Shown here in pieces: positions 27,351 through 34,878 of a stretch of DNA of 64,000 nt; position 1 is the stretch's first letter, and each line of letters starts with the position of its first letter. Origin of the DNA: an uncultured Neglectibacter sp. (lineage in GTDB: Bacteria > Bacillota > Clostridia > Oscillospirales > Acutalibacteraceae). Location: NCBI GenBank assembly GCA_904419785.1, contig CAJFSY010000001.1:327078-391077 (forward strand), read 5' to 3'. The notes beneath the pieces were generated by a model, which worked only from the letters and a program-made list of their open reading frames with translations, was not told where the DNA came from and did not search any database. Position numbers and translations under genes: made by a program.

Positions 27351-28190
27351 TTACAGTACCACTGTTTTATGGCGCGTGACATGACAACCTACATTTACTG
27401 CAATGGGCAGACCCGCGATATGGGTAGGATACGCTTCGATATTCACCGCCAAAGCTGTGGTATCTCCGCCAAACCCCTGAGGGCCTACGCCCGTTTCATT
27501 GACCGCGTCAAGCATCCGCTTTTCCAGTTCCGCATAGAAGGGGTCCGGATTGCGCTGAGACACATTACGGCACAAGGCTTTTTTCGCCAGATAAGCACAG
27601 AGTTCAAAATCGCCGCCAATGCCCACACCAAGCACCACCGGCGGGCAAGGATTGCTGCCGGCCAACTCCACAGTCTCTTTCACAAAAGCGATCAAGTCCT
27701 CTTCTTTGGCAGCAGGGGTAAGCATTTTCAAACGGCTCATATTCTCGCTTCCAAAGCCTTTCGGCGCTACTGTTAAAGTGAGCTTATCCCCAGGCACCAG
27801 CCGGGTATGGAGAACTGCCGGGGTGTTATCATTAGTATTCCCGCGGCGGACAGGATCGGCTACCACAGAGCATCGCAAAAGCCCTTCAACATATCCTTGC
27901 CGCACACCTTCATTGACAGCCTCTTCAAAATCCCCTTGGATGTGGAGTTCCTGGCCCACCTCGGCAAAAACTACCGCCATTCCAGTATCCTGACAGATTG
28001 GGATCTCCATTTGCCGGGCAGCGTCCATATTGCGGCACAAGTCGCATAGGATCGACCGGGCGGTGACGTCCCCCTCTTTTTCCGAGCGCGTTTGAATCAG
28101 CTCCTCCAGGTCAGAGGGCAGCACACGATTCGCATCCACACACAGTTTCTTAACAGCGGCGGTTATCTCTTGAGCTGTAATTTCTCGCAT
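27351..28190 (-). CDS. Fumarate hydratase alpha subunit (class I, Fe-S)
   Basis: 279-residue N-terminal part of the two-subunit [4Fe-4S] hydro-lyase family (fumarase, L(+)-tartrate dehydratase TtdA). Visible: ARSILCDLCRNMDAARQMEIPICQDTGMAVVF with the first cluster Cys region, and NPCPPVVLGVGIGGDFELCAYLAKKAL with another. ATG at 28190 has GGAG close by; an open frame extends 16 codons upstream. A beta-subunit gene normally follows; here the next gene is hpf, so the partner must be elsewhere or absent. Tartrate dehydratase is an alternative reading. Confidence 0.9.
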   Translation of the reverse strand: MREITAQEITAAVKKLCVDANRVLPSDLEELIQTRSEKEGDVTARSILCDLCRNMDAARQMEIPICQDTGMAVVFAEVGQELHIQGDFEEAVNEGVRQGYVEGLLRCSVVADPVRRGNTNDNTPAVLHTRLVPGDKLTLTVAPKGFGSENMSRLKMLTPAAKEEDLIAFVKETVELAGSNPCPPVVLGVGIGGDFELCAYLAKKALCRNVSQRNPDPFYAELEKRMLDAVNETGVGPQGFGGDTTALAVNIEAYPTHIAGLPIAVNVGCHVTRHKTVVL

Positions 28191-28338
28191 AACTCCATTT
28201 CCTTTCCACGCATTCGCTTCCCAAAAGCCTTCGAACAAGCTTGTTCTTTCACCTGCTCGGGCTTAACGCCGGAATACCCGCTATCCTTTAATTGCCAAAA
28301 CCTTTTTAAAAACTTTTAAACACGCTTTTGGAAGCCAA

Positions 28339-28363
28339 AAAAGAGCCCGGCAAGGGCTCTTTT
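28339..28363. terminator. Intrinsic terminator after S1-domain gene
   Basis: AAAAGAGCCC pairs with GGGCTCTTTT around a five-base loop; T-runs occur on both strands. It ends the yab-type gene cluster. Confidence 0.85.
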
Positions 28364-28371
28364 CTATACTT

Positions 28372-28896
28372 TTATTTCTGTTGCCCACGGCGGGAATAAC
28401 CACGGCGAGACTCGTTGCCCCGCTTCAGGTCGGACATTTTCTCATCGCTGGTCTGTTTAAAGCGGCTCATCATTTCCTCAAAGGTACCACTGTCATTCCG
28501 GCGGCTTTGCCACTCAAAATCTCCTGGACGAGCGGGTCCCGGCTGAGGTGCTGGCCTAGGCTGCCGAGGAGCATAGCCTCCCTCACGGCGGCCGCCTTCC
28601 CGACGACCACCATCCTTACGGGGACCATCAAACCGGCGGGCCGGCTTACGTTGCTGTTCTTCAGGCAGCGCCTTTTTCATGGAAAGGCTGATCTTGCCCT
28701 CTTCATTAATAGAAAGCACTTTTACTTTTACGGTTTGCCCTTCTGTTACAAAGTCCCGAATCTCCGTGACAAAGGTAGGGGCCACTTCAGAGATATGCAC
28801 CATACCGGTTTGGCCGCCTTCAAAACCAACAAACGCGCCAAACTTTGTAATCCCAGTCACCTTGCCCTCATAAATTTCTCCAACCTCAAGCTGCAT
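28372..28896 (-). CDS. yabR: S1 RNA-binding domain protein (YabR-like)
   Basis: 174-residue protein with one S1 OB-fold at residues 1-72 (MQLEVGEIYEGKVTGITKFGAFV, then GMVHISEVAPTFV and ISLSMKKAL) followed by a long basic, Arg/Gly/Pro-rich tail typical of disordered RNA-binding regions. It sits directly downstream of divIC, as yabR does in B. subtilis. The ATG at 28896 follows GAGGAGG at a long 12-base spacing; the frame is open 26 codons earlier, overlapping divIC. Confidence 0.85.
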   Translation of the reverse strand: MQLEVGEIYEGKVTGITKFGAFVGFEGGQTGMVHISEVAPTFVTEIRDFVTEGQTVKVKVLSINEEGKISLSMKKALPEEQQRKPARRFDGPRKDGGRREGGRREGGYAPRQPRPAPQPGPARPGDFEWQSRRNDSGTFEEMMSRFKQTSDEKMSDLKRGNESRRGYSRRGQQK

Positions 28897-28954
28897 AATA
28901 AAGCAAATTCCTCCTCGGCTGCGCCGGATATAAAATATAAGTGCGATCAGAGAC

Positions 28955-29257
28955 TTAGCTGCCGCCACCCACATCTACGAACACCCGTTCACCGGGCTTG
29001 GCATAATCCAATTCGCTGCGGGCTTTGCGCTCAGCGTATTCCGCCAAATCGCCGCCGTTCTCCAGGGAGTTTTGAATCTCTTCATTGCGGATATTCTGTG
29101 TATTTAATTGCTCTTGCAGCATTTGCAGCTGTTCCCGCTTTTCGCTGATTTGCAGCTGCTGGCCAATGAGCGACACAAGAATAAACACTGCAAAACAGAG
29201 TACCGCGAATTTCAGCAGGAAGCTTCCTTTATACTTGTCGATCTTTAATTCACGCAA
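28955..29257 (-). CDS. divIC: Septum formation initiator DivIC/FtsB family
   Basis: 100-residue bitopic division protein: short basic cytoplasmic start, one membrane helix at about 14-34 (FAVLCFAVFILVSLIG), then a coiled coil (about 36-70) with ISEKREQLQMLQEQL, and the ARSELDYAKPGERVF motif at the end that is typical of DivIC. It would act with FtsL and DivIB at the septum. It lies between yabQ and the S1 protein, the same place as in B. subtilis. Confidence 0.93.
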   Translation of the reverse strand: MRELKIDKYKGSFLLKFAVLCFAVFILVSLIGQQLQISEKREQLQMLQEQLNTQNIRNEEIQNSLENGGDLAEYAERKARSELDYAKPGERVFVDVGGGS

Positions 29258-29341
29258 GAAGCCAGCCTCCTATCTCAGAAATTCCCACTCCAAACAAACT
29301 CCCACAGTGCTTACTATTATAACCTAGTATACATAAATTTT

Positions 29342-29776
29342 TCAAGTCTTTTTTCGCTGCTTTTTCGGCTTTTTTCCGGTTTTTTTCTTTCGCTTCTTTT
29401 CCATGTCTTTCCCTCTCGGAAAAAGCCCCCGCAAAAATCCCAACCTTCCGGTCAGAAACGCCGAAAGGTTCTTAAAAAAGCTACGCAGGCGCCGTGAGCC
29501 TTTCAACGTCCATGGGCCCAAAGCCACAACCACTGTCCAGGCACCCAAACCTTGCAGCGCTGCCTGATACAACCGTAACCTGCCGCTGTCCACAGCCAAG
29601 GCGCACAAAAACACAAAAGCGCCGCACAAACAACAAAACAGCAGATCAAACAAAGCTATGCCAAGCTTTTTCAAACCCAGCAACGCGGCAATCCCTCGGA
29701 AAAGCAAAAAGAGGCAGCCCAGGGCCGCCCCTGTCGCCAGGCAGAAGAATGCGACGGGCAATGCCTGCCCGCTCAT
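29342..29776 (-). CDS. yabQ: Spore cortex biosynthesis protein YabQ
   Basis: 144-residue membrane protein with four hydrophobic segments in the first 95 residues and a very basic C-terminal tail (KKRKKKTGKKPKKQRKK). Family members are needed for cortex formation and localise to the mother-cell outer forespore membrane. It overlaps the yabP stop by four bases. The call rests on hydrophobic pattern, size and neighbours as much as on motifs. Confidence 0.85.
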   Translation of the reverse strand: MSGQALPVAFFCLATGAALGCLFLLFRGIAALLGLKKLGIALFDLLFCCLCGAFVFLCALAVDSGRLRLYQAALQGLGAWTVVVALGPWTLKGSRRLRSFFKNLSAFLTGRLGFLRGLFPRGKDMEKKRKKKTGKKPKKQRKKT

Positions 29777-30048
29777 TTAAACAGCCTGCCGAAAAAGGAA
29801 AGGGCCGGCCCACTCTCTGTATAAGAGATCGCGATCACTTTGCCGTGAACCAGCAAATCTCCAGTATCAGAATCCAGACTCTCAATGTGGAGCCCTTCCC
29901 CTTTGATGTTCAACTGTCCCAGATCGGTTTGCGAGGTGATCAGCTCATCGCTGAAAAAATCTATCCGTGTAATTCCTGTAGCTTTCAGCGTGTTCCGTTC
30001 CTCAAGATGTAAACTGTGGCGCCGCAGCGATTTCTGAACTTCTGCCAT
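29773..30048 (-). CDS. yabP: Sporulation protein YabP
   Basis: 91-residue YabP/YqfC-family protein. HSLHLEERNTLKATGITRIDFFSDELITSQTDLGQLNIKGEGLHIESLD is the conserved core, given here only as position 11-59, followed by the closing GKVIAISYTE. In B. subtilis yabP and yabQ are sigma-E genes; a sigma-E-like promoter (GAATAAC, 14, CATATACAT) lies 31-60 bases before this start. It overlaps yabQ by four bases. Confidence 0.92.
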   Translation of the reverse strand: MAEVQKSLRRHSLHLEERNTLKATGITRIDFFSDELITSQTDLGQLNIKGEGLHIESLDSDTGDLLVHGKVIAISYTESGPALSFFGRLFK

Positions 30049-30078
30049 GATACATACCCCTTTTGTTTCTTCATGGGG

Positions 30079-30108
30079 ATGTATATGCCAAGCTTACACA
30101 GGTTATTC
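30079..30108 (-). promoter_or_regulatory. Sigma-E-like promoter of yabPQ
   Basis: Minus strand GAATAAC, 14-base spacer, CATATACAT. This approximates the sigma-E pattern (KMATATT, 13-15, CATACAnT) with a few mismatches and overlaps the rqcP stop codon. Confidence 0.45.
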
Positions 30109-30345
30109 CTCGATCATCCGGTATAAATCAGACGCTTGTTCCTTTTTGGCAAATTCCACCACAGAAAGAACTTCGGCTTTCAAAACGCGTTCGCCCAGCT
30201 GAATTTCCAACACGTCGCCAGGCTTCACGTCATAGGAAGCCCGGGCCTGCTTGCCGTTGACAAACACTCTTCCGGCATCACAAGCCTCATTGGCCACGGT
30301 ACGGCGCTTGATCAACCGGGAAATCTTCAAATATTTATCCAGTCT
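30103..30345 (-). CDS. rqcP: S4-domain RNA-binding protein RqcP/YabO
   Basis: 80-residue Hsp15-type protein with an S4 fold at residues 1-60: MRLDKYLKISRLIKRRTVANEAC, then GRVFVNGKQARASYDVKPGD. In B. subtilis RqcP works with RqcH in C-terminal alanine tailing on stalled 50S subunits. ATG at 30345 follows GGAGG; the frame is open 11 codons earlier. It follows hup after a terminator and precedes yabP. Confidence 0.93.
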   Translation of the reverse strand, partial: RLDKYLKISRLIKRRTVANEACDAGRVFVNGKQARASYDVKPGDVLEIQLGERVLKAEVLSVVEFAKKEQASDLYRMIEE

Positions 30346-30381
30346 CATAAAATCCTCCAAAAGAGTATGGCGCCGCATGAA

Positions 30382-30411
30382 AAAACGGACCCGGAAACGC
30401 TCCGGGCCCGC
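30382..30411 (-). terminator. Intrinsic terminator after hup
   Basis: Minus strand CGGGCCCGGA pairs with TCCGGGTCCG around GCGT and is followed by TTTTTT. Expected to separate abundant hup mRNA from rqcP and sporulation genes. Confidence 0.85.
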
Positions 30412-30427
30412 CCAAACGCCACATTTT

Positions 30428-30706
30428 TTACTTGCTGTTGACGGTATCCTTCAACGCTTTGCCAGCCTTAAAAGCAGGCGCTTTAGAAGCGGGAATCTGG
30501 ATCTCCTTATTGGTGCGGGGATCGCGACCGGTGCGGGCGCCGCGCTCGCGCACTTCAAATGTGCCAAAGCCTACCAGCTGCACCTTATCGCCCTTCTGCA
30601 GGGATTCGGTAATGGCATCGATAACAGCGGTAACGGCAGCATCAGCGTCTTTTTTGGTAATTTCAGCCTTAGCGGCAACTTCGGCGATCAATTCAGTTTT
30701 ATTCAT
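30428..30706 (-). CDS. hup: DNA-binding protein HU
   Basis: 92-residue histone-like protein: [25 protein letters not shown] at the start, [27 protein letters not shown]-binding arm core at about 46-69, and [13 protein letters not shown] at the end. A private promoter lies in the 3' end of the upstream spoVB-like gene and a terminator follows. Its place in the yab cluster is where mazG occurs in bacilli. Confidence 0.97.
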   Translation of the reverse strand: MNKTELIAEVAAKAEITKKDADAAVTAVIDAITESLQKGDKVQLVGFGTFEVRERGARTGRDPRTNKEIQIPASKAPAFKAGKALKDTVNSK

Positions 30707-30823
30707 TTTAGGAATACCTCCATAAAAATTAATGCGGCGCAGGGGTTCTTTCCTTTTTCAAAAGGAGTTTCGCAGGAGCCTATCGCTCCGCTATTTCCCC
30801 GCCGAAAATCTATAACAGTTGCA

Positions 30824-30852
30824 ATCATATCATATCCATCCCTGTTTTTCAA
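30824..30852 (-). promoter_or_regulatory. Promoter of hup inside the spoVB-like gene end
   Basis: Minus strand TTGAAA, 17-base spacer, TATGAT; the spoVB-like stop codon lies within the spacer. Confidence 0.65.
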
Positions 30853-32611
30853 GCATTTTTGCAATTTTTTGTCCGTTTGGCAGGGATTGGAGATCGCTCT
30901 TCCGAATACCCTTGAGCAGCAGCAAACCTGTTAAATATAGGATACCCCCAAAAGCTGTGGATATCACCAACACGATTGCTTCCCCACCACTCCCAAGGGG
31001 CAGCAAAGGACGCAGTAAATCGTAAAGAAACCTGGCACTGGCACCACACAGCAAAGCACACGCCAAGGGCCGGAAAAAGATCCCCACAGTGGAAAGAGAA
31101 ACGCCCGCCGCCCGCCGCAAACACCAAAACTGTGATACCACCAAAAACAGATAACATAGGATCGTGCCCATGCCGGCGCCTAAAATATTGATTTCCGGCA
31201 CTCCGCAAAGCACCCAGTTGGCTCCCAGCTTGATCGCCATGGCTACAAACAACAGCTTCACCGGCAGATCAGCTCGCCCTACGGCTTGAAGCATACTGGA
31301 AAGGGGTCCATTCATAGCGGCGGCCAAAGAAGCTATCCCCAGTAAAGCCAAACATTGAGCGATCACCGGAACGGATTGACCTTCGCCATACAGCAGCCGA
31401 GTGATGGGTTCCGCTAAAACAGTTACACCAATCCCTGCCGGAAAACAGAACAGCGCGGTAATCCTCACCACCGTCTCCATACGCCCACGCAGCTCTTTCT
31501 TGTTTCCTTTTGCCCAAGCCGCTGTTACACTGGGCAAAGCGCTGATGCCAAAAGCCTGAGTGATCGCCGGCACCAGCAGGTATACTGTCATGGCCAAAGT
31601 GTAGCACCCATACAGGTATGTGGGAAGCGCTTGGGGGTTCTCCTCATACGCTTGGGGAAGCTGCCCCTGATATACGGCTAACAGCCTTTCCGGAGCCCGC
31701 CGGAGCACATCGCCAATACGGCTTTGCAAAAATGTGGCGTCGATCAATCCTGCCACATTGGTAGCCAATGACCCCAACGCAATGGGCAATGTGATAGCCC
31801 AAAGCCGTTTTCGGATTTCCTTTGGGCTTTTGGCTGGTGGCGACTGCTGGTAAAGCCTAGGCACAGTGCCATCCCCATGAAACCGGAACCGCAACGCAAG
31901 GTACAACAGGGAGACCAAAGAACCGGCGGTCACTCCCAAAACCGCCCCGGCGGCTCCAAACGAAAGGGTGAGAAACATGGCTTGGTCAGAACTTTCAGGG
32001 ACAATCCCCAGCACCGTTCCATAAGTGGAGTATTCCTCTCCCGCTGCGGAAACTACCGCTCCAGCCGCGGCCAATCCCAGCACGAGCTTGACAACCGCTT
32101 CCAATACCTGAGAAAAAGCCGTAGGGAACATATTTCCCAAACCTTCATAATATCCACGGTACACAGACGCCCCGCAAGCCAATAAAATCGCGGGGGTCAA
32201 AGCCAGCATAGGCGCTAACGCGTAAGCGGCCCCTGTGACCCAGCGGCAATATAGAGGCGCTAGCAGTGTCATCACTACCATTCCTCCGGCCCCTATGGCG
32301 AAAAACATTGGCCCGGCCACCTTTTTTACTTGACGGGCATCGTTCCACCGGCCCAGGGAGCTGTTTTCCGACACCAGACGGGATACGGCGATGGGGAACC
32401 CCGCTGTCACCAGGCTGAACACCGGGCCATAAAAATGATAGGCTACATTGAACAGCCCTATGCCATATTCGCCGATCACATAGGTTAAAGGCACTTTGAA
32501 CAATGCTCCCAAAACTTTCACTACCGCCATGCCAGCGGTAAGTACCAGCGCCCCATGCAGAAAGCTTTGACGCCGCTTTCCCTGGCCGCCTGTTTTCCGT
32601 CCCTTCCCCAT
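30830..32611 (-). CDS. MVF/MATE-like polysaccharide flippase (SpoVB/YabM family)
   Basis: 593-residue membrane protein with about 14 hydrophobic segments, member of the MviN/MATE/oligosaccharidyl-lipid flippase superfamily. The start block FLHGALVLTAGMAVVKVLGALFKVPLTYVIGEYGIGLFN is typical of SpoVB-like proteins (core at residues 17-55). Position next to hup, rqcP, yabP, yabQ, divIC matches B. subtilis yabM, so a lipid-II or exopolysaccharide flippase active in sporulation or wall synthesis is likely. GGGGAGG precedes the ATG. SpoVB and YabM paralogues cannot be separated by eye. Confidence 0.88.
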   Translation of the reverse strand: MGKGRKTGGQGKRRQSFLHGALVLTAGMAVVKVLGALFKVPLTYVIGEYGIGLFNVAYHFYGPVFSLVTAGFPIAVSRLVSENSSLGRWNDARQVKKVAGPMFFAIGAGGMVVMTLLAPLYCRWVTGAAYALAPMLALTPAILLACGASVYRGYYEGLGNMFPTAFSQVLEAVVKLVLGLAAAGAVVSAAGEEYSTYGTVLGIVPESSDQAMFLTLSFGAAGAVLGVTAGSLVSLLYLALRFRFHGDGTVPRLYQQSPPAKSPKEIRKRLWAITLPIALGSLATNVAGLIDATFLQSRIGDVLRRAPERLLAVYQGQLPQAYEENPQALPTYLYGCYTLAMTVYLLVPAITQAFGISALPSVTAAWAKGNKKELRGRMETVVRITALFCFPAGIGVTVLAEPITRLLYGEGQSVPVIAQCLALLGIASLAAAMNGPLSSMLQAVGRADLPVKLLFVAMAIKLGANWVLCGVPEINILGAGMGTILCYLFLVVSQFWCLRRAAGVSLSTVGIFFRPLACALLCGASARFLYDLLRPLLPLGSGGEAIVLVISTAFGGILYLTGLLLLKGIRKSDLQSLPNGQKIAKMLEKQGWI

Positions 32612-32726
32612 AGGTATATCCTCCCCGGTATTGGTTTCAATGAAACTTCTCTTCCATGTGTATGAGAAGGCTTGCCGGGATATTTTCCTCTAAGGGAAGA
32701 TTAAGCCCTTACAAAAATATAAAATT

Positions 32727-32750
32727 TTGACTTTTATATTGACTTTAATA
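32727..32750. repeat. Tandem 12-bp direct repeat at the DUF2089 promoter
   Basis: TTGACTTTTATA is followed directly by TTGACTTTAATA (one mismatch). The second copy supplies the -35 element. The one-turn spacing suits a regulator binding site. Confidence 0.7.
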
Positions 32751-32767
32751 AAATAAAAGTTTATATT
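32739..32767 (+). promoter_or_regulatory. Promoter of the DUF2089/membrane-protein pair
   Basis: TTGACT, 17-base A/T-only-but-one spacer, TATATT, within a very AT-rich stretch; 43 bases before the start codon. Confidence 0.7.
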
Positions 32768-32809
32768 TAATATAGTAAAAATTCCCCTGTAAAGTGGAGG
32801 CAAATGTTC

Positions 32810-33109
32810 ATGGGAATTCAAGTTGTGCCGGAATGGATGGCTGAATTGGAAGAGGAAGATTTGTCCTTTTTAAAAAACTTTCTCTTGTGCTCCGGTTCCT
32901 TAAAGGAAATCGCCGGACTGTATGGGGTCACTTACCCCACGGTGCGGCTGCGTCTTGACAAAATTATCCAGAAAGTGCGGCTGAGCGAAGAATACGCCGG
33001 CGACCCCTATGTTGCTCTGGTAAAACGCTTGGCGTTAAATGAAAAGCTGGATTTCGACACAGCCAAGCTTTTGATTACAGAATATAAAAAACAGAAGGGA
33101 GAACACTAA
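32810..33109 (+). CDS. DUF2089-family HTH protein
   Basis: 99-residue protein whose middle looks like a helix-turn-helix of sigma-region-4 type: LSFLKNFLLCSGSLKEIAGLYGVTYPTVRLRLDKII core at about 22-57. This is the C-terminal DUF2089 module without the usual N-terminal zinc ribbon. ATG at 32810 is nine bases from GGAGG; an ATG six bases earlier is too close. It is followed after one base by a small membrane protein, which may be a regulatory partner (inference). Confidence 0.8.
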   Translation: MGIQVVPEWMAELEEEDLSFLKNFLLCSGSLKEIAGLYGVTYPTVRLRLDKIIQKVRLSEEYAGDPYVALVKRLALNEKLDFDTAKLLITEYKKQKGEH

Positions 33110-33110
33110 A

Positions 33111-33308
33111 ATGCATGTTATTTCAATCACGGTTCTATTGATTCCACTTTTGTTCTTGCTTGGTTTGGCCATTGGCTTGATCGCTTTCATAATTGTGCGA
33201 AAGCGAGAAAAACAGCGTCGCGCTCAATTCCACCAAGCCCAGGCCCAAGCGGAACAAAAACGTTCCCAAGAAAAGGAATTGGAAAAAATGAAGCTGGACG
33301 ATCTCTAA
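33111..33308 (+). CDS. Small single-pass membrane protein with charged helical tail
   Basis: 65-residue protein: hydrophobic helix at about 4-29 (ITVLLIPLLFLLGLAIGLIAF), then KRKR-type stop-transfer and a Gln/Ala/Glu/Lys-rich helical tail that probably forms a coiled coil. No family recognised. The start codon lies one base after the DUF2089 stop, with AGGGAG in the end of that gene, so expression is coupled. A membrane anchor or antagonist for the DUF2089 protein is a guess. Confidence 0.8.
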   Translation: MHVISITVLLIPLLFLLGLAIGLIAFIIVRKREKQRRAQFHQAQAQAEQKRSQEKELEKMKLDDL

Positions 33309-33314
33309 ACAGTA

Positions 33315-33343
33315 AAAGGCGGCCCATTAAGGACCGCCTTTTT
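33315..33343 (+). terminator. Intrinsic terminator after the DUF2089 pair
   Basis: AAAGGCGG pairs with CCGCCTTT, extended with one mismatch, followed by TTTTTT; also usable for the minus-strand zinc-ribbon gene. Confidence 0.8.
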
Positions 33344-33356
33344 TATACGCTGTGAA

Positions 33357-33722
33357 TTATTCACCTGTCAATTTTGTGCCGCAGTTGCTGCAATACTGGG
33401 CCGTGATAGAACTCTGTTTGCCACAGACAGGACACACTACTTTGTTCTGCTTATCTACCAGCTCTTTGGTAAGGGCATCCCGCTGATTTACCAGCTCGTC
33501 AATCTCTGCCATCTTACCTACAGCCTCAGCATCTTCGGCCAAACGCTCACGGCAGCTTTCATACACATATTCGCCCAGAGCTTCATAGCGCTTGCTGATC
33601 TCAGCATTGATTTCCGCTACATTGATGCGCAGCTTGGAAACATCCACGATCTGTCCGGCTTTCTTTCCTACGGCCTCTGCCGCAGATTTCGCGTTTATGA
33701 CCACATCATCTAAAATTCCCAT
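33357..33722 (-). CDS. Zinc-ribbon protein with helical N-terminal part
   Basis: 121-residue protein: residues 1-90 are amphipathic helices rich in Ala, Glu and Lys (AKSAAEAVGKKAGQIVDVSKL, ISKRYEALGEYVYES), and the end is a zinc ribbon CPVCGK...CSNCG at about 97-116. No function known; such proteins are widespread in Clostridia. AAAGGAGG precedes the ATG, and a TTGACT, 16, TATAAT promoter stands 58-85 bases upstream. Confidence 0.8.
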   Translation of the reverse strand: MGILDDVVINAKSAAEAVGKKAGQIVDVSKLRINVAEINAEISKRYEALGEYVYESCRERLAEDAEAVGKMAEIDELVNQRDALTKELVDKQNKVVCPVCGKQSSITAQYCSNCGTKLTGE

Positions 33723-33779
33723 GATTGTATAGCCTCCTTTTCAAATCCAGTCTCGGGAAGAATCCCGCCCTATGGTTTC

Positions 33780-33807
33780 ATTATACCCTACTTTTTCCAA
33801 AAGTCAA
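33780..33807 (-). promoter_or_regulatory. Promoter of zinc-ribbon gene
   Basis: Minus strand TTGACT, 16-base spacer, TATAAT, 58 bases before the start codon. Confidence 0.7.
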
Positions 33808-33900
33808 AGCATTTTGCCTTTCAAATCCATTACATTTCCCTTAAGATTTGGCCTTTTGGGATGTTGTGTTGATGAAACCTCGGGCAAGTTTCAGAAAGGA

Positions 33901-34878
33901 TCATTCCGGCTTTTTCGGCCCCAAAAATTCACGAAGCATAGAATTCTCTGGAACGAGATCGGGATCGATTGGCTCGAAACGCATCAAGCGGGATTCCAAC
34001 CCCCTGGCCTTTCTATAATATGGGCTATCCTCCGCGATGGCCCGCAGCAACGGGATAGCCACAGTACGCATGACGCAAGGCTCATAGATGTGGATAGAGT
34101 TCACAGTATAGTCGGCGGAAAGACGGTAGGGACGGATATACCGATCCTCCCCTTCCACCACCTGGGGCCACATAGCTATGGTTTTCTCCGGCGTGGTATC
34201 TCGGAACTGGATATCGCGGACAATCCGGCGCACCAGGCGCAAATCCATGGGAGAAATCACTTCTCCGTTTGCCGATTTGATCTGCTGCTTGACACTGACA
34301 TAAAGCTTTACGCAGGAACCCTGTGGAAGCTTCTGTGTGAACTGAGGGTTCAAGCCATGGATGCCCTCCACCACCACCATATCGTCCGGGCCGATCTTAT
34401 ACCGGCGTGGCTCTCCATCCGGCCGGCCCAAGGCGAAGTCATAGCGGGGCACAGAAAACTCACCGGTAGTGATAATATCCAGCAAGCACTGCTTAATCGC
34501 ATCCTCATTCAACGCTTTCACAGATTCATAGTCGAACTTGCCGTCCGGACGTTTAGGGGCCAAGCCCACGCCTCGATAAAAATCATCCAAAGAAACAATG
34601 GTGCTCTTGGCACCGTAATCTGTGAGATAGTCCCGCAGCAAGTGGGCGGTAGTCGTCTTGCCGCTGCTGCTGGGGCCGGAAAGCATGATCACCCGCACGT
34701 TGCGGTGATGGTGCGTGATATTCCGGGCAATATTCTCTAAATGGTCACGGTAAGAATCCTCGACCTCCTGGATCATTCCAACAGGGTCGCGCACCGCTCC
34801 ATCGTTGATCTGCTCTAAGTGATTGATATACTTAATGTAGCCGCTGGCGAAATTGCTCATAAAGTGTGGTGACACCAT
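33901..34878 (-). CDS. Uridine kinase/phosphoribulokinase-family nucleoside kinase
   Basis: About 325-residue P-loop kinase: MLSGPSSSGKTTTAHLLRDYL is Walker A, SLDDFYRGVGL the nucleoside-site motif, VVVEGIHGLNP the Walker B region, and RLVRRIVRDIQFRDTTPEKT the lid. Clostridial homologues I know are often about 550 residues with TGS and ThrRS-like N-terminal domains; this one lacks them. Start is uncertain: ATG at 34920, 34878 or 34860 are all open and all overlap the hemZ end (34832). 34878 is a compromise. Product is probably UMP or another NMP from a nucleoside. Confidence 0.8.
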   Translation of the reverse strand: MVSPHFMSNFASGYIKYINHLEQINDGAVRDPVGMIQEVEDSYRDHLENIARNITHHHRNVRVIMLSGPSSSGKTTTAHLLRDYLTDYGAKSTIVSLDDFYRGVGLAPKRPDGKFDYESVKALNEDAIKQCLLDIITTGEFSVPRYDFALGRPDGEPRRYKIGPDDMVVVEGIHGLNPQFTQKLPQGSCVKLYVSVKQQIKSANGEVISPMDLRLVRRIVRDIQFRDTTPEKTIAMWPQVVEGEDRYIRPYRLSADYTVNSIHIYEPCVMRTVAIPLLRAIAEDSPYYRKARGLESRLMRFEPIDPDLVPENSMLREFLGPKKPE

